Source of the DNA: Bartonella kosoyi
GTDB taxonomy: Bacteria; Pseudomonadota; Alphaproteobacteria; Rhizobiales; Rhizobiaceae
Direction: 5' to 3'
Assembly: GCF_003606325.2 (NCBI RefSeq)
Contig: NZ_CP031843.2
Span: 1,426,001 to 1,490,000, forward strand
DNA: 64,000 bases
Part shown: in pieces, positions 50,551 through 61,863 of the stretch
Layout of the letters: every line of letters begins with the position of its first letter
Position numbering within the stretch: the stretch's first letter is position 1
The notes under the pieces: model-generated
The model's input: the letters and a program-made list of their open reading frames with translations, nothing else
Database searches by the model: none
Told to the model about the DNA's origin: nothing
Position numbers and translations under genes: made by a program

Positions 50551-51493
50551 AAATTAGATACGCTTTTTGACAAACTTCTTACAAAAGGTCAATCATTTTA
50601 ATAGGCATTCTAAAGTGTTTTTTATAAAATTATTTAAATTTCAAGCAAAATAATCCCTCATAAGCCAATTCTTCGAGTGTGTTACCTTAATATTTTTACT
50701 TGTAAACATAATAATTCTTTTTGAAAAAATAAAAGGCAAATATGACAGTTATCATTTCATTTTCCTGTCTAAAAGTTTGTCAGAAAACAATATTTTTATT
50801 GTTAAAATTTCTGACAATCATTTTCGTAGTGATAAGATATGTTTAGTTGGGGATGTTTTATAAATTACAGTAATTTTTTTTCGGACGTATATTTTTGAAT
50901 TATTTTACCTTTCCAGATATTTACTCTATTTAGATCGTCCATATTGTGCGAAAAGAAGATATCATTGTTCTGACAGTTTATGAGAGATAAATTAGATATA
51001 TCGTATAATTAAAGATTTACTTCAAGAAAACAGCTGATTTATTCTCATAGAGAAAAAACTGAAAAATTCAGTAAATAATCACGGCAAAGTTTTTATTGAT
51101 TAACAGTGAGTTTTATTAATTCTTACACTATTTGAATAAAATTTTACGCAAGATTTGCAAGGGATTGATTTGAATAGAAGAACAAGCTTTTTGAGCGATA
51201 CACTTAGATCAATAGAGAGAAATCCTTTTATGAAAGAATCAAGCTTTCGTAATAACATCTTTTAATTTTTTGAATGATATTAAAGAGATGGAAAGCAATT
51301 CCGAAAATGCTAGAGCATTTGTTAAACTGTGTATTTTAAAGAATACAACTTAACAGTGCTAATCAGGCATAAACCAAAAGCATAAAGCTTAACAAAAAAA
51401 TTTCAAAAATCTACACCCTTACATTTATTCAGGGATTCCTCACTTCTCAAAAAATACGCAAAATCAGCAATTTAAATAAAAAGTAAAAGAGTA
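50551..51493. other. Gene-free AT-rich stretch
   Basis: About 940 bp between tRNA-Ser and tRNA-Val with no plausible coding frame. The only structure I see is the long inverted repeat at 50777-50816. It could hold a small RNA or be degraded sequence. Confidence 0.6.
50777..50816. repeat. Inverted repeat TTGTCAGAAA / TTTCTGACAA
   Basis: A perfect 10-bp arm pair (50777-50786 and 50807-50816) with a further inner pair ACAAT / ATTGT, in the gene-free stretch. It could be a transcriptional terminator-like hairpin or a binding site. Confidence 0.5.
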
Positions 51494-51569
51494 TGGTGGG
51501 CGATGAGAGACTCGAACTCCCGACATCCTCGGTGTAAACGAGGCGCTCTACCAGCTGAGCTAATCGCCC
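51494..51569 (-). tRNA. tRNA-Val (anticodon TAC)
   Basis: A 76-nt cloverleaf with encoded CCA. Acceptor GGGCGAT/ATCGCCC, anticodon stem CCTCG/CGAGG with loop TTTACAC (TAC). T arm GAGTTCGAGTCTC. All arms pair well. Confidence 0.96.
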
Positions 51570-51742
51570 AATGCAATGATCAGCAACTGAATAGGTCCTC
51601 TTTAAGGAAAAAATTTTCTAAACGCAAGAATAAAGATGTTATTTGATAATTTTTTTAAAAAATGCATAATCCTTCTTGACATAAACGAACGAACCCCTTA
51701 CACGACCGCTTGTACCGAGAATAAATTGGTGCGAAAGAATGC

Positions 51743-51819
51743 GCGGGTGTAGCTCAGTTGGTTAGAGTGCTGGCCTGTCACGCCGGAGGTCGCGGGTTCG
51801 AGCCCCGTCACTCGCGCCA
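51743..51819 (+). tRNA. tRNA-Asp (anticodon GTC)
   Basis: A 77-nt cloverleaf with encoded CCA. Acceptor GCGGGTG / CACTCGC (one G-T pair), anticodon stem CTGGC/GCCGG with loop CTGTCAC (GTC at 51777-51779), T loop GGTTCGAGCC. It lies upstream of the nuo operon. Confidence 0.96.
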
Positions 51820-52049
51820 TTTTATATTTCTTTATGGATTTCTTTTTACGATGTTCGTGTGCTGTGAATTAGGTGGAGTGTCTAATTTAGGGGGTATATA
51901 TTTTTTCTTCCTTTTTACATGGTTTGTAAGAATAGGGCTTGCGTCTTTTGTTGCTCTGCGTTACCTATGCCGATAAGAAAAGTATCGCTCTGTATACCTT
52001 TCAAGCAGTATGAGTAGAATTAATAGAGCGATTATTAAATTTGTCTGTT

Positions 52050-52078
52050 TGATCTCGCAATATCGGGTCATTATGTTA
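52050..52078 (+). promoter_or_regulatory. Candidate nuo operon promoter
   Basis: TTGATC, 17 bp, TATGTT, about 35 bp before the nuoA start. Weak match; the 290-bp gap from tRNA-Asp to nuoA must contain the promoter unless the tRNA transcript continues. Confidence 0.3.
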
Positions 52079-52111
52079 AATTCAGGCGTTTTATTAAGAT
52101 GGAAGAGGGTT

Positions 52112-52477
52112 ATGGCTTATTTATTGAGCTCTTATTTGCCAGTCTTGATTTTTATTATTGTCTCAGCGGTTATTGCTGGGGTTTTATTGATTACACCTTA
52201 CATTGTAGCGTATCGTTCTCCCGATCCTGAAAAGTTATCGGCGTATGAATGTGGGTTTAATTCATTTAGTGATGCACGTATGAAGTTTGATATTCGTTTC
52301 TATTTGGTTTCAATTTTGTTTATTATTTTTGATCTTGAAGTTGCTTTTCTTTTTCCTTGGGCTGTTTCATTCGAATCGATAGGTATGTTTGGCTTTTGGT
52401 CGATGATTGTGTTTTTAGCGATTTTGACTATTGGATTTATATATGAATGGAAAAAAGGAGCTCTTGAATGGAATTAA
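52112..52477 (+). CDS. nuoA: NADH-quinone oxidoreductase subunit A
   Basis: Membrane subunit of complex I, at the joint of the quinone site. 121 residues with three membrane helices. The conserved [25 protein letters not shown] loop (landmarks YECGF, FDIRFY) is present. GAAGAGGG precedes ATG 52112; the frame opens earlier at 52010 but without homology. Overlaps nuoB by 10 bp. Confidence 0.94.
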   Translation: MAYLLSSYLPVLIFIIVSAVIAGVLLITPYIVAYRSPDPEKLSAYECGFNSFSDARMKFDIRFYLVSILFIIFDLEVAFLFPWAVSFESIGMFGFWSMIVFLAILTIGFIYEWKKGALEWN

Positions 52478-53049
52478 GATCTAATAATTCAACGATTACC
52501 GCTCCAAAACCAAAAGGAATCATTGACCCCAATACGGGTAAATTGATAGGATCAGATGATAAGTTTTTTCGTGATATTAATGCTGAATTATCAGATAAAG
52601 GTTTTTTAATTACCTCAGCAGATGCCTTGATTACTTGGGCACGTACTGGTTCTTTAATGTGGATGAGTTTTGGTTTGGCTTGTTGTGCTATTGAAATGAT
52701 GCAATGCTCAATGCCTCATTATGATAATGAGCGTTTTGGATATGCACCACGAGCTTCACCCCGTCAATCTGATGTGATGGTGGTCGCAGGGACTCTAACA
52801 AATAAGATGGCACCTGCTTTAAGAAAAGTATACGATCAGATGCCAGAGCCACGTTATGTGATTTCTATGGGGTCATGTGCAAACGGTGGGGGATATTATC
52901 ATTATTCCTATTCAGTGGTGCGTGGATGTGATCGTATCGTGCCTGTAGATATATATGTTCCAGGGTGTCCGCCTACAGCAGAGGCATTATTATACGGAAT
53001 ATTGTTGTTACAGAAAAAAATCCGTCGTACCGGATCCATAGAGCGTTAG
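52468..53049 (+). CDS. nuoB: NADH-quinone oxidoreductase subunit B
   Basis: Holds the last iron-sulfur cluster N2, which passes electrons to quinone. 193 residues; ligands in [10 protein letters not shown] (the tandem cysteines), GSCANGGG and [11 protein letters not shown]. Peripheral-arm subunit. Starts inside nuoA. Confidence 0.96.
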   Translation: MELRSNNSTITAPKPKGIIDPNTGKLIGSDDKFFRDINAELSDKGFLITSADALITWARTGSLMWMSFGLACCAIEMMQCSMPHYDNERFGYAPRASPRQSDVMVVAGTLTNKMAPALRKVYDQMPEPRYVISMGSCANGGGYYHYSYSVVRGCDRIVPVDIYVPGCPPTAEALLYGILLLQKKIRRTGSIER

Positions 53050-53063
53050 AGAGTTTTCGTGTT

Positions 53064-53675
53064 ATGATGGATGAAGCATTAGTTGAACTTGCGGTTTATT
53101 TGAAAAACAAGTTAGGCAATAAACTTGAAGAGTCCGTTCTTGCTTTTGGTGAATTAACCATTGTGGCACGTCTTGATGCAATTACCGATGTCTTAATGTT
53201 TGTTCGTGATGATTCTCGCTGTCAATTTATTAATCTTACAGATATTAGTGGTGTGGATTATCCTTCTCGCGATAAGCGCTTTGATGTCTCTTACCAATTA
53301 TTATCTCCTCGTGAGAATTTACGCTTACGTGTCAAAGTTCGCACAGATGAAAATACGCCTGTTACTTCAGCTTGCGCGGTTTATCCTGGTGCAGAGTGGT
53401 ATGAACGAGAAGCCTATGATATGTATGGGATTTTATTTTCAGATCATCCAGATTTGAGACGGATTTTAACAGATTATGGGTTTGAAGGCTATCCTTTACG
53501 CAAAGATTTTCCTGTAACAGGATTTGTTGAATGCCGTTATGATAACGAAGCAAAAAGGGTCATTTATGAGCCTGTTGTTTTGCGCCAAGAAATGCGTAAT
53601 TTTGATTTTCTTTCTCCTTGGGAAGGAGCAGAATATATTTTACCCTGTGATGGAAAAGAAGATGGAAAAAAATAA
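53064..53675 (+). CDS. nuoC: NADH-quinone oxidoreductase subunit C
   Basis: 30-kDa-type subunit at the base of the peripheral arm. 203 residues, ending with [41 protein letters not shown] (landmarks [18 protein letters not shown]), the family signature. Start ATG 53064 or 53067. Separate from nuoD, as in alphaproteobacteria, not fused as in E. coli. Confidence 0.94.
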   Translation: MMDEALVELAVYLKNKLGNKLEESVLAFGELTIVARLDAITDVLMFVRDDSRCQFINLTDISGVDYPSRDKRFDVSYQLLSPRENLRLRVKVRTDENTPVTSACAVYPGAEWYEREAYDMYGILFSDHPDLRRILTDYGFEGYPLRKDFPVTGFVECRYDNEAKRVIYEPVVLRQEMRNFDFLSPWEGAEYILPCDGKEDGKK

Positions 53676-53794
53676 GATTGGTTTTGATAAGGCATTATAT
53701 TAGAGTCGTGTATTTCTTAAGTAGTTAAATGTTTTTAGTATGATAGATTTTTTTAAGATTTGATATGAAGTTTTAAAAAAATAAGGGGTTGATT

Positions 53795-54985
53795 GTGGCT
53801 GAGGTCAATGTTCGAAACTTTAATATCAATTTTGGTCCGCAGCATCCTGCAGCGCATGGCGTTTTGCGCATGGTTTTGGAGTTGGACGGTGAAGTTGTTG
53901 AGCGTGTAGATCCACATATTGGGTTATTGCATCGCGGTACTGAAAAATTAATGGAAACAAAGACTTATCTTCAAGCGGGGCCTTATTTAGATCGTTTAGA
54001 TTATGTTGCTCCTATGAATCAGGAACATGCTTTTGTTCTTGCAATTGAAAAGTTGTTGGGTATTAAAGTTCCTAAAAGAGGGCAATTGATACGTGTTTTG
54101 TTTTCTGAAATTGGGCGTATTCTTAATCATTTGCTTAATGTAACGACACAAGCGATGGATGTTGGTGCTTTGACCCCACCGCTTTGGGGGTTTGAGCAAC
54201 GTGAAAGATTGATGATTTTTTATGAGCGTGCTTGTGGTGCTCGTCTTCATGCAAATTATTTTCGTCCCGGTGGTGTGCATCAAGACTTACCCGAATCTTT
54301 AGTTGAGGATATTGGTAATTTTATTGATCCGTTTCTTGTTTCTCTTGGAAAACTTGATGCGCTTGTGACACCAAATCGAATTTTTAAACAGCGTAATGTG
54401 GATATTGGTGTTGTCAGTATTGACGAAGCTTGGGCGCGTGGTTTTTCTGGGGTTATGATCCGTGGAGCTGGTGTGCCATGGGATTTGCGTAAAAGTCAAC
54501 CTTATGAATGTTATGATGAAATGGAATTTGATATTCCTATAGGTAAAAATAGTGATTGTTATGATCGTTATCTTATTCGTATGGAAGAAATGCGCCAATC
54601 AGCAAAAATTATGCGTCAATGCGTAGAACGATTATTGGGGACTGAAAAGAATGAACCCGTTTCGAGTTTGGATCGCAAAATTGTACCACCAAAGCGAAGT
54701 GAAATGAAAAGCTCGATGGAAGCGCTAATTCATCATTTTAAACTCTATACGGAAGGTTTTCATACGCCTCCTGGAGAAGTCTATGTTGCAGTAGAAGCGC
54801 CAAAGGGTGAGTTTGGTGTTTATCTTGTTTCTGATGGAACCAATAAGCCTTATCGTGTTAAGTTGCGTGCTCCTGGGTTTGCTCATCTTCAAGCTATGGA
54901 TTTTTTAACCAGAGGCCATATGTTGGCGGATGCTACAGCTATTTTGGGTTCAATTGATATTGTTTTTGGGGAGGTTGATCGCTAA
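53795..54985 (+). CDS. nuoD: NADH-quinone oxidoreductase subunit D
   Basis: 49-kDa-type subunit that forms the quinone pocket with NuoB. 396 residues. Start [21 protein letters not shown] has the quinone-site histidine; [11 protein letters not shown] and [14 protein letters not shown] follow. GTG 53795 has AAGGGG in good distance; TTG 53789 is less likely. A 119-bp gap precedes it. Overlaps nuoE by 1 bp. Confidence 0.95.
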   Translation: MAEVNVRNFNINFGPQHPAAHGVLRMVLELDGEVVERVDPHIGLLHRGTEKLMETKTYLQAGPYLDRLDYVAPMNQEHAFVLAIEKLLGIKVPKRGQLIRVLFSEIGRILNHLLNVTTQAMDVGALTPPLWGFEQRERLMIFYERACGARLHANYFRPGGVHQDLPESLVEDIGNFIDPFLVSLGKLDALVTPNRIFKQRNVDIGVVSIDEAWARGFSGVMIRGAGVPWDLRKSQPYECYDEMEFDIPIGKNSDCYDRYLIRMEEMRQSAKIMRQCVERLLGTEKNEPVSSLDRKIVPPKRSEMKSSMEALIHHFKLYTEGFHTPPGEVYVAVEAPKGEFGVYLVSDGTNKPYRVKLRAPGFAHLQAMDFLTRGHMLADATAILGSIDIVFGEVDR

Positions 54986-55659
54986 TGTCCGTACGCCGTC
55001 TTGCAGATGATGTCTATCAGCCCACAGAATTTTCTTTTACAAAGGAAAATCAGATATGGGTGAAAAGTACTATAGAAAAGTATCCTGTAGGGCGCGAACA
55101 ATCGGCTGTTATTCCGTTATTAATGCGTGCACAAGAGCAAGATGGTTGGGTGACACGTGCTGCAATTGAGCATATTGCTCAAATTCTTTCTATGGCGTAT
55201 ATTCGTGTTTTAGAAGTTGCTACTTTTTATACTCAGTTTCAGCTTAAGCCTGTAGGAACAAAAGCGCATATTCAGGTGTGTGGTACGACTCCTTGTATGT
55301 TACGTGGTTCTGATGAATTGATTAAAGTTTGTCAGAAAAAAATTCATCATGAACCTTTTACGACTAATCAGGATGGAACATTATCATGGGAGGAGGTGGA
55401 GTGTCTTGGCGCTTGTGTGAATGCTCCTATGGTTATGATTTTTAAAGATACTTATGAAGATCTTACAGCAGAGCGTCTTGAAGAGATTATTGATGCATTT
55501 GAAGCAGGAAAAGGTTCTGAAATAACGGTGGGGCCACAAAACAGTCGTAAATCATCGGAACCGATTAGTGGTTTAACCTCTCTTCTTGAGGATGAAGAAA
55601 AAAGGAAATCTCTCAAATCTTCAAAGAAAAAGGATCATAAAGGAATGGGATCTGAGTGA
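54985..55659 (+). CDS. nuoE: NADH-quinone oxidoreductase subunit E
   Basis: 24-kDa-type subunit with the [2Fe-2S] cluster N1a. 224 residues; cysteines in VCGTTPCMLRG and ECLGACVNAPM. The C-terminal 45 residues are a charged lysine-rich extension, common in alphaproteobacteria. Functions beside NuoF near the NADH site. Confidence 0.94.
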   Translation: MSVRRLADDVYQPTEFSFTKENQIWVKSTIEKYPVGREQSAVIPLLMRAQEQDGWVTRAAIEHIAQILSMAYIRVLEVATFYTQFQLKPVGTKAHIQVCGTTPCMLRGSDELIKVCQKKIHHEPFTTNQDGTLSWEEVECLGACVNAPMVMIFKDTYEDLTAERLEEIIDAFEAGKGSEITVGPQNSRKSSEPISGLTSLLEDEEKRKSLKSSKKKDHKGMGSE

Positions 55660-55803
55660 GATATTTTTTTGAAAAGATATTTCATTATTTTATCCATATT
55701 ATAACGACGTTTAATTGAAAGTAGAGAGTTTTAAGAAGTTTTTTAAAAATTGCATTTGAGGAAAAGCTAAAAATGCTACGGGTAATAGAAAAAAAGGTGG
55801 GGT

Positions 55804-57111
55804 ATGCTTGCTGATAAAGATCGGATCTTCACCAATATTTATGGTTTAAAAGATAAATCATTAAAGGCTGCGATGTTGCGTGGGCATTGGAATGGCCTAA
55901 AAGAGATTATTGATAAAGGTCGTGATTGGATTATTGAAGAGGTGAAGGCGTCAGGTTTACGCGGTCGTGGTGGTGCTGGTTTTCCTACCGGAATGAAATG
56001 GTCCTTTATGCCAAAGCAGAATGATGGTCGTCCTCATTATTTGGTTGTTAATGCTGATGAATCAGAGCCTGGAACATGTAAAGACCGCGATATTTTACGC
56101 CATGATCCCCATACTTTGATTGAAGGATGTGCTATTGCTACGTTTGCAATGGGAGCAAATGTTGCTTTTATTTATATTCGTGGTGAATATATTCGTGAGC
56201 GTGAAGCGCTTCAAGCGGCTGTGGATGAATGTTATGAAGCAGGCTTGCTTGGAAAAAAAACAAAATATGGTCATGCTTGTGATATTATTATTCATCATGG
56301 GGCTGGTGCTTATATTTGTGGTGAAGAAACAGCACTTCTCGAAAGTCTTGAAGGGAAAAAAGGTCAACCTCGTCTCAAACCACCATTTCCGGCAAATATG
56401 GGGATTTATGGCTGTCCAACAACCGTCAACAATGTTGAATCGATAGCGGTTGTTCCAACGATTTTACGTCGAGGGGCTTCGTGGTTTTCATCAATTGGGC
56501 GTGCAAATAATGTCGGAACGAAGTTGTTTATGGTTTCTGGGCATGTGAATGCTCCTTGTACCTTTGAAGAAGCTCTCGGTATTTCTTTCCGTGAATTAAT
56601 TGAAAAACATACGGGGGGTATTCGTGGCGGATGGAATAATCTTTTAGCCGTTATTCCAGGTGGTGCTTCTTGTCCGGTTGTTCGCGGTGAAGATATGGTT
56701 GATGCAATCATGGATTTTGATGGGATGCGCGATGTCGGATCTTCTTTTGGCACAGGGGGTGTGATTGTGATGGATAAATCAACCGATATTATCAAGGCGA
56801 TTTGGCGGATATCAGCTTTTTTTAAGCATGAAAGTTGTGGTCAATGTACACCATGTCGTGAAGGTACGGGATGGATGATGCGCCTTTTAGGACGTATGGT
56901 TGAGGGAAGAGCGCAAAAGCGTGAAATTGATCTGCTATTTGAGGTTTCTAAACAGATTGAAGGGCACACGATCTGTGCACTTGGCGATGCTGCAGCATGG
57001 CCTGTACAAGGGTTGATCCGCAACTTTCGTCCGGAAATCGAGCGTAGGATTGATGAATATACACGAAATGTTGTTCAAAGAAAGAATATTGCTTTGGAAG
57101 CAGTGGGATAG
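55804..57111 (+). CDS. nuoF: NADH-quinone oxidoreductase subunit F
   Basis: 51-kDa-type subunit that binds NADH and FMN and carries cluster N3. 435 residues: FMN and NADH loops [16 protein letters not shown] and [14 protein letters not shown]; cluster ligands in [12 protein letters not shown] with a later cysteine in HTICALGD. A 144-bp gap without structure separates it from nuoE. Confidence 0.96.
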   Translation: MLADKDRIFTNIYGLKDKSLKAAMLRGHWNGLKEIIDKGRDWIIEEVKASGLRGRGGAGFPTGMKWSFMPKQNDGRPHYLVVNADESEPGTCKDRDILRHDPHTLIEGCAIATFAMGANVAFIYIRGEYIREREALQAAVDECYEAGLLGKKTKYGHACDIIIHHGAGAYICGEETALLESLEGKKGQPRLKPPFPANMGIYGCPTTVNNVESIAVVPTILRRGASWFSSIGRANNVGTKLFMVSGHVNAPCTFEEALGISFRELIEKHTGGIRGGWNNLLAVIPGGASCPVVRGEDMVDAIMDFDGMRDVGSSFGTGGVIVMDKSTDIIKAIWRISAFFKHESCGQCTPCREGTGWMMRLLGRMVEGRAQKREIDLLFEVSKQIEGHTICALGDAAAWPVQGLIRNFRPEIERRIDEYTRNVVQRKNIALEAVG

Positions 57112-57174
57112 AAGATTTTTTTAAGAGCAACCGAATGCAAATTTTAAGTGGATTGTCCGCAGGTTGGATGGGTG

Positions 57175-59244
57175 ATGATAAATATCAAAGTTGATGGTAA
57201 AGAGATTGAAGTCCCTGATTACTACACGTTGCTTCAGGCAGCGGAGGCGGCTGGTGCTGAAGTCCCGCGTTTTTGTTTTCATGAAACTTTATCAATTGCT
57301 GGAAATTGTCGTATGTGCTTGGTTGAGGTCAAGGGTGGACCTCCAAAACCTCAGGCTTCTTGTGCGATGGGGGTTCGCGATTTACGACTGGGGCCTAATG
57401 GTGAAGCACCAGAAATTTTTACCAATACGGCGATGGTAAAAAAAGCGCGTGAAGGTGTGATGGAGTTTCTTCTCATCAATCATCCTTTGGATTGTCCTGT
57501 TTGTGATCAGGGAGGGGAATGTGACCTTCAAGATCAAGCAATGCTTTATGGGCGTGATTGTTCTCGTTATACAGAAAATAAACGTGCTGTAGAAGATAAA
57601 TATATTGGGCCTCTTGTCAAAACTGTTATGACACGATGTATTCATTGCACACGGTGTGTTCGTTTTACAACGGAAGTAGCAGGTATTTCTGAGCTTGGGT
57701 TGATTGGTCGTGGTGAAGATGCTGAGATTACGACATATCTTGAAAAAGCAATGACATCTGAATTACAGGGAAATGTTATTGATCTTTGTCCAGTAGGAGC
57801 TTTAACTTCAAAACCTTATGCCTTTCATGCGCGTCCTTGGGAATTGATTAAAACAGAATCGATTGACGTTATGGATGCGCTTGGCAGTGCGATCCGTATT
57901 GATAGCCGCGGCCGTGAAGTTATGCGAATTATGCCGCGTACGAATGAAGATATAAATGAGGAATGGATCTCTGATAAAACGCGTTTTATTTGGGATGGAT
58001 TACGGACTCAGCGGCTTGATAGGCCCTATGTACGTAAAGACGGAAAACTTAAACCTGTCAGTTGGACAGAAGCTTTTGCAAAAATTAAAATGATTCTCTC
58101 AAAAATCTCGCCAGAAAAAATTGGAGCTATTGCTGGGGATCTTGCTTCTGTTGAAGAAATGTATGCCCTTAAAGCATTGCTGATCTCGTTGGGTTCCAAG
58201 CTCTTTGATTGTCGTCAACGAGGGGTTTCTTTATCACCTGAGTTTGGGCGTTCGAGTTATATTTTTAATCCTACAATTGCAGGGATTGAACGGGCTGATG
58301 CCCTACTTATTGTGGGATCTAATCCACGCCATGAAGCTGCTGTTTTAAATGCGCGTATTTTAAAACGCCAACGGATGGGAAATTTTCCTATCGCGCTCAT
58401 TGGAGAGGAAGTCGATTTACGGTATCCTTATTCTTATCTTGGATCTGGGAGTGACGCATTAAAGACACTTATTCGGGGAGAGGATGCTTTTTTTAATGTT
58501 TTAAAAGAAGCAAAGAAGCCTCTTATTCTTATCGGAGAGGGGGCTGTTTGCGGAAATAAAGGGTTATCTGTTTTAAAAAGCCTTGCTAAATTAGCGGATA
58601 ATATTGGAGCTCTGAGTGAAGAATGGAATGGGTTTGGGGTTCTTCATAATGCAGCGTCGACCGTTGGAGGGTTGGACATAGGTTTTACGTCTCAACTTGG
58701 GGTTGCAAATATTCTTAAAACCTGTGAAGTTTTATTTTTGCTTGGTGCTGATGAAGTGGAATTGGCCAATATAAAAGCTTTTAAAATTTATATTGGTAGC
58801 CATGGTGATAATGGTGCACATGCTGCTGATGTTATTTTACCTGCATCGGCCTACACGGAAAAATCAGGGCTTTATGTGAATACAGAAGGGCGTGTTCAAA
58901 TGACAAATCGGGCTGGTTTTGCTCCAGGTGAAGCAAAAGAAGATTGGGCTATTTTACGTGCCTTATCGGATGTTTTAGGACAAAGGCTCCCCTTTGATTC
59001 TCTTTCTCAATTAAGGCAGTGCTTGTTTAATGATTATCCACATCTTGATGCGGTTGATGATATAATGCCTTCTGATATAAGTGATCTTAAGGCGCTTGGT
59101 TCAAAAATGGTTTCTCTAGAAAGTCAAGCATTTACTTCTATGGTTAAAGACTTTTATTTGACAAATCCAATAGCACGTGCTTCTGCCGTTATGGCTGAAT
59201 GTTCATCTCTTGCAAGAAGCCGTGCTATGCAAGCTGTAGAGTAA
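57175..59244 (+). CDS. nuoG: NADH-quinone oxidoreductase subunit G
   Basis: 75-kDa-type subunit with clusters N1b, N4 and N5. 689 residues. N-terminal ferredoxin-like ligands [16 protein letters not shown], then [17 protein letters not shown] and [11 protein letters not shown]. The C-terminal part is the degenerate molybdopterin-enzyme domain without cofactor. ATG 57175 chosen; the frame is open from 57148. Confidence 0.95.
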   Translation: MINIKVDGKEIEVPDYYTLLQAAEAAGAEVPRFCFHETLSIAGNCRMCLVEVKGGPPKPQASCAMGVRDLRLGPNGEAPEIFTNTAMVKKAREGVMEFLLINHPLDCPVCDQGGECDLQDQAMLYGRDCSRYTENKRAVEDKYIGPLVKTVMTRCIHCTRCVRFTTEVAGISELGLIGRGEDAEITTYLEKAMTSELQGNVIDLCPVGALTSKPYAFHARPWELIKTESIDVMDALGSAIRIDSRGREVMRIMPRTNEDINEEWISDKTRFIWDGLRTQRLDRPYVRKDGKLKPVSWTEAFAKIKMILSKISPEKIGAIAGDLASVEEMYALKALLISLGSKLFDCRQRGVSLSPEFGRSSYIFNPTIAGIERADALLIVGSNPRHEAAVLNARILKRQRMGNFPIALIGEEVDLRYPYSYLGSGSDALKTLIRGEDAFFNVLKEAKKPLILIGEGAVCGNKGLSVLKSLAKLADNIGALSEEWNGFGVLHNAASTVGGLDIGFTSQLGVANILKTCEVLFLLGADEVELANIKAFKIYIGSHGDNGAHAADVILPASAYTEKSGLYVNTEGRVQMTNRAGFAPGEAKEDWAILRALSDVLGQRLPFDSLSQLRQCLFNDYPHLDAVDDIMPSDISDLKALGSKMVSLESQAFTSMVKDFYLTNPIARASAVMAECSSLARSRAMQAVE

Positions 59245-59263
59245 GGGCAAAGGAAAAGGAATA

Positions 59264-60313
59264 ATGATGTATGATTTCTTTATGACTTGGCTATTGCCAT
59301 TACTTATTATCGTTGGAAAAACACTTCTTCTTTTGGTCGTTTTGTTGGTTTTAGTTGCTTATCTTCTCTATGCAGATAGAAAGATTTGGGCTGCGGTACA
59401 ATTGCGGCGTGGTCCCAATGTTGTTGGTCCGTGGGGATTACTACAGTCTTTTGCAGATTTAATTAAATTTGTTGTGAAAGAACCTATTATCCCAGCAGGT
59501 GCAAATAAGGGGGTTTTTCTTTTAGCGCCTTTTGTTTCAGCGACACTTGCTTTATCAACTTGGGCTGTTATCCCTGTCAATGAGGGCTGGGAAGTTGCGA
59601 AGATTAATGTCGGCTTGCTTTACATTTTAGCCATTTCATCTCTTGAAGTTTATGGTGTTATTATGGGGGGATGGGCATCAAATTCAAAATATCCTTTTTT
59701 AGGAGCTCTTCGTTCAGCAGCACAAATGGTTTCTTATGAAGTTTCTATTGGTTTTGTGCTTGTGACTGTCATTTTAGTAAGTGGTTCATTGGATCTTACA
59801 ACAATTGTGCAGAAACAAAGTCACGGGCTTGGTACAACTCTTGGTCTTCCTTTTAATAGTTTTCTCGATTGGAATTGGTTTGTTCTTTTTCCAATGTTTA
59901 TTATATTTTTTATCTCCGCGCTAGCAGAGACAAACCGTCCTCCATTCGATTTGGTGGAAGCGGAGTCAGAGCTTGTTGCTGGTCATATGGTAGAATATTC
60001 TTCAACGCCTTACATGCTCTTCTTTCTTGGTGAGTATGTTGCTATTGTTTTAATGTGCGCTTTGACAACCATTTTATTTTTAGGGGGATGGCTGCCCCCT
60101 TTGGATGTTTGGTGGCTTAATTGGGTTCCTGGTGTTATTTGGTTTGTTTTAAAAGTTTGTTTTGTATTTTTTTGGTTTGCTATGGTCAAAGCGTTTGTTC
60201 CACGTTATCGCTATGATCAACTCATGCGGCTTGGTTGGAAGGTTTTTCTTCCTCTCTCACTAGCAATGGTTGTGATAACTGCGGCTTTTTTAAAGTTTAC
60301 GAATTTCGTTTAA
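59264..60313 (+). CDS. nuoH: NADH-quinone oxidoreductase subunit H
   Basis: Membrane subunit next to the quinone channel. 349 residues with about eight helices. Conserved loop parts: [21 protein letters not shown] and [29 protein letters not shown] precedes ATG 59264 (or 59267). Confidence 0.95.
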   Translation: MMYDFFMTWLLPLLIIVGKTLLLLVVLLVLVAYLLYADRKIWAAVQLRRGPNVVGPWGLLQSFADLIKFVVKEPIIPAGANKGVFLLAPFVSATLALSTWAVIPVNEGWEVAKINVGLLYILAISSLEVYGVIMGGWASNSKYPFLGALRSAAQMVSYEVSIGFVLVTVILVSGSLDLTTIVQKQSHGLGTTLGLPFNSFLDWNWFVLFPMFIIFFISALAETNRPPFDLVEAESELVAGHMVEYSSTPYMLFFLGEYVAIVLMCALTTILFLGGWLPPLDVWWLNWVPGVIWFVLKVCFVFFWFAMVKAFVPRYRYDQLMRLGWKVFLPLSLAMVVITAAFLKFTNFV

Positions 60314-60327
60314 GAGGAGATTTTACG

Positions 60328-60819
60328 ATGTCAGGTTTTATTCAGGCGGCAAAGTCACTCCTTTTATTGGAGTTTGTGAGTGCTTTTTTCTTAGCCATGC
60401 GTCAATTTTTTTCGCCAAAGCCTACGATTAATTATCCTTATGAAAAGGGTTTTGTTTCTCAACGTTTTCGTGGTGAACATGCATTGCGTCGCTATCCGAA
60501 TGGTGAAGAACGATGTATTGCCTGTAAATTATGTGAAGCAATTTGCCCTGCGCAAGCGATAACAATTGAGGCAGGACCGCGACGTAATGATGGTACGCGG
60601 AGAACTGTTCGTTATGATATTGATATGGTTAAGTGTATTTACTGTGGTTTTTGTCAAGAAGCTTGTCCAGTAGAGGCTATTGTTGAAGGTCCAAATTTTG
60701 AATTTGCAACAGAAACGCGTGAAGAACTCTATTATGATAAAGAAAAGCTTTTAATGAATGGTGATCGTTGGGAGCGAGAAATTGCTCGCAATATATTGAT
60801 AGATGCACCTTATCGTTAA
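60328..60819 (+). CDS. nuoI: NADH-quinone oxidoreductase subunit I
   Basis: Ferredoxin-like subunit with clusters N6a and N6b. 163 residues: [16 protein letters not shown] and [16 protein letters not shown] give the eight ligands. AAGAGGAG precedes ATG 60328; upstream in-frame sequence belongs to nuoH. Confidence 0.96.
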   Translation: MSGFIQAAKSLLLLEFVSAFFLAMRQFFSPKPTINYPYEKGFVSQRFRGEHALRRYPNGEERCIACKLCEAICPAQAITIEAGPRRNDGTRRTVRYDIDMVKCIYCGFCQEACPVEAIVEGPNFEFATETREELYYDKEKLLMNGDRWEREIARNILIDAPYR

Positions 60820-60913
60820 GTGTATCGCTCAATGAGGTGTCGGATAATTTTCCGATAAAGTGTAATCTGGTATGAAGTTTGTACCAATTGTTTGAATAAT
60901 TAAGGAGAAGCCT

Positions 60914-61534
60914 ATGCTAACAGATCTAGCGGCGGCATTTTTCTATTTGTTTGCTTTTATGATGTTAACAAGTGCAGTGATTGTTATTACAGCACGCAAT
61001 CCTGTGCATTCTGTTTTATTTTTAATCCTTGCATTTTTTAATGCAGCGGCTTTATTTTTGCTTGCAGGAGCGGAGTTTTTGGGGCTTATTCTGCTTGTTG
61101 TTTATGTTGGAGCTGTTGCTGTTTTATTTTTATTTGTCGTTATGATGCTGGATGTTGATTTTGCTGAGTTAAAGAGTGGTGCTCTTCGATATGCACCTAT
61201 TGGAGCTCTTATTGGCATTATTATCGCTGTAGAATTGATTGTTGTTTTTGTGAGTAGCCATTTTTCTCCAGTTGTAAGAACGCATGTTACACAATCAATG
61301 CCGGATTTAGGACAGCGAACAAATACACAAGCATTAGGAGATATTCTCTATACGGATTATGTTTTCTATTTTCAAATTGCTGGAATAATTTTATTAGTTG
61401 CAATGATTGGTGCTATTGTTTTAACACTTCGCCATAAGTCGGGAGTCAAACGACAGTCTATTGCGGAGCAAGTTTCTAGAACGGTAGAAAGTGCTATTGA
61501 AATCAAGCAAGTTGAATCAGGTAAAGGTATTTAA
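60914..61534 (+). CDS. nuoJ: NADH-quinone oxidoreductase subunit J
   Basis: Membrane subunit with five helices. 206 residues; conserved [19 protein letters not shown] and [26 protein letters not shown] (landmarks [17 protein letters not shown], including the pi-bulge region). The gap of 94 bp from nuoI has a small TCGGA/TCCGA dyad. Confidence 0.94.
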   Translation: MLTDLAAAFFYLFAFMMLTSAVIVITARNPVHSVLFLILAFFNAAALFLLAGAEFLGLILLVVYVGAVAVLFLFVVMMLDVDFAELKSGALRYAPIGALIGIIIAVELIVVFVSSHFSPVVRTHVTQSMPDLGQRTNTQALGDILYTDYVFYFQIAGIILLVAMIGAIVLTLRHKSGVKRQSIAEQVSRTVESAIEIKQVESGKGI

Positions 61535-61548
61535 GGGGGGCTATGGAT

Positions 61549-61857
61549 ATGTATATCGATATTGCGCATTATCTCACTGTTTCTGCTTTGATGTTTACAA
61601 TTGGCATTGCTGGAATTTTTCTCAACAGAAAAAATGTGATTATTATTTTGATGTCTATTGAGCTTATATTACTCTCTGTTAATATCAATTTTGTTGCATT
61701 TTCGGCATTTCTTCATGATCTCGTTGGTCAGATATTTGCTTTATTTGTCTTAACCGTCGCAGCTGCTGAAGCTGCCATTGGTTTAGCAATTCTTGTCGTT
61801 TTTTTCCGTAATCGTGGTTCCATTGCGGTTGAAGATGTTAATGTAATGAAAGGCTAA
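61549..61857 (+). CDS. nuoK: NADH-quinone oxidoreductase subunit K
   Basis: Small membrane subunit with three helices and two conserved glutamates ([13 protein letters not shown] and [12 protein letters not shown]). 102 residues. ATG 61549 is spaced 9 bp from AAGGGGG; ATG 61543 would be too near. Antiporter-related proton path. Confidence 0.95.
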   Translation: MYIDIAHYLTVSALMFTIGIAGIFLNRKNVIIILMSIELILLSVNINFVAFSAFLHDLVGQIFALFVLTVAAAEAAIGLAILVVFFRNRGSIAVEDVNVMKG

Positions 61858-61863
61858 CCAGTG

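Noticed and set aside
51758-51976. 72-residue frame over tRNA-Asp
   Set aside because: It starts inside the tRNA and continues into the nuo leader; a typical tRNA shadow.
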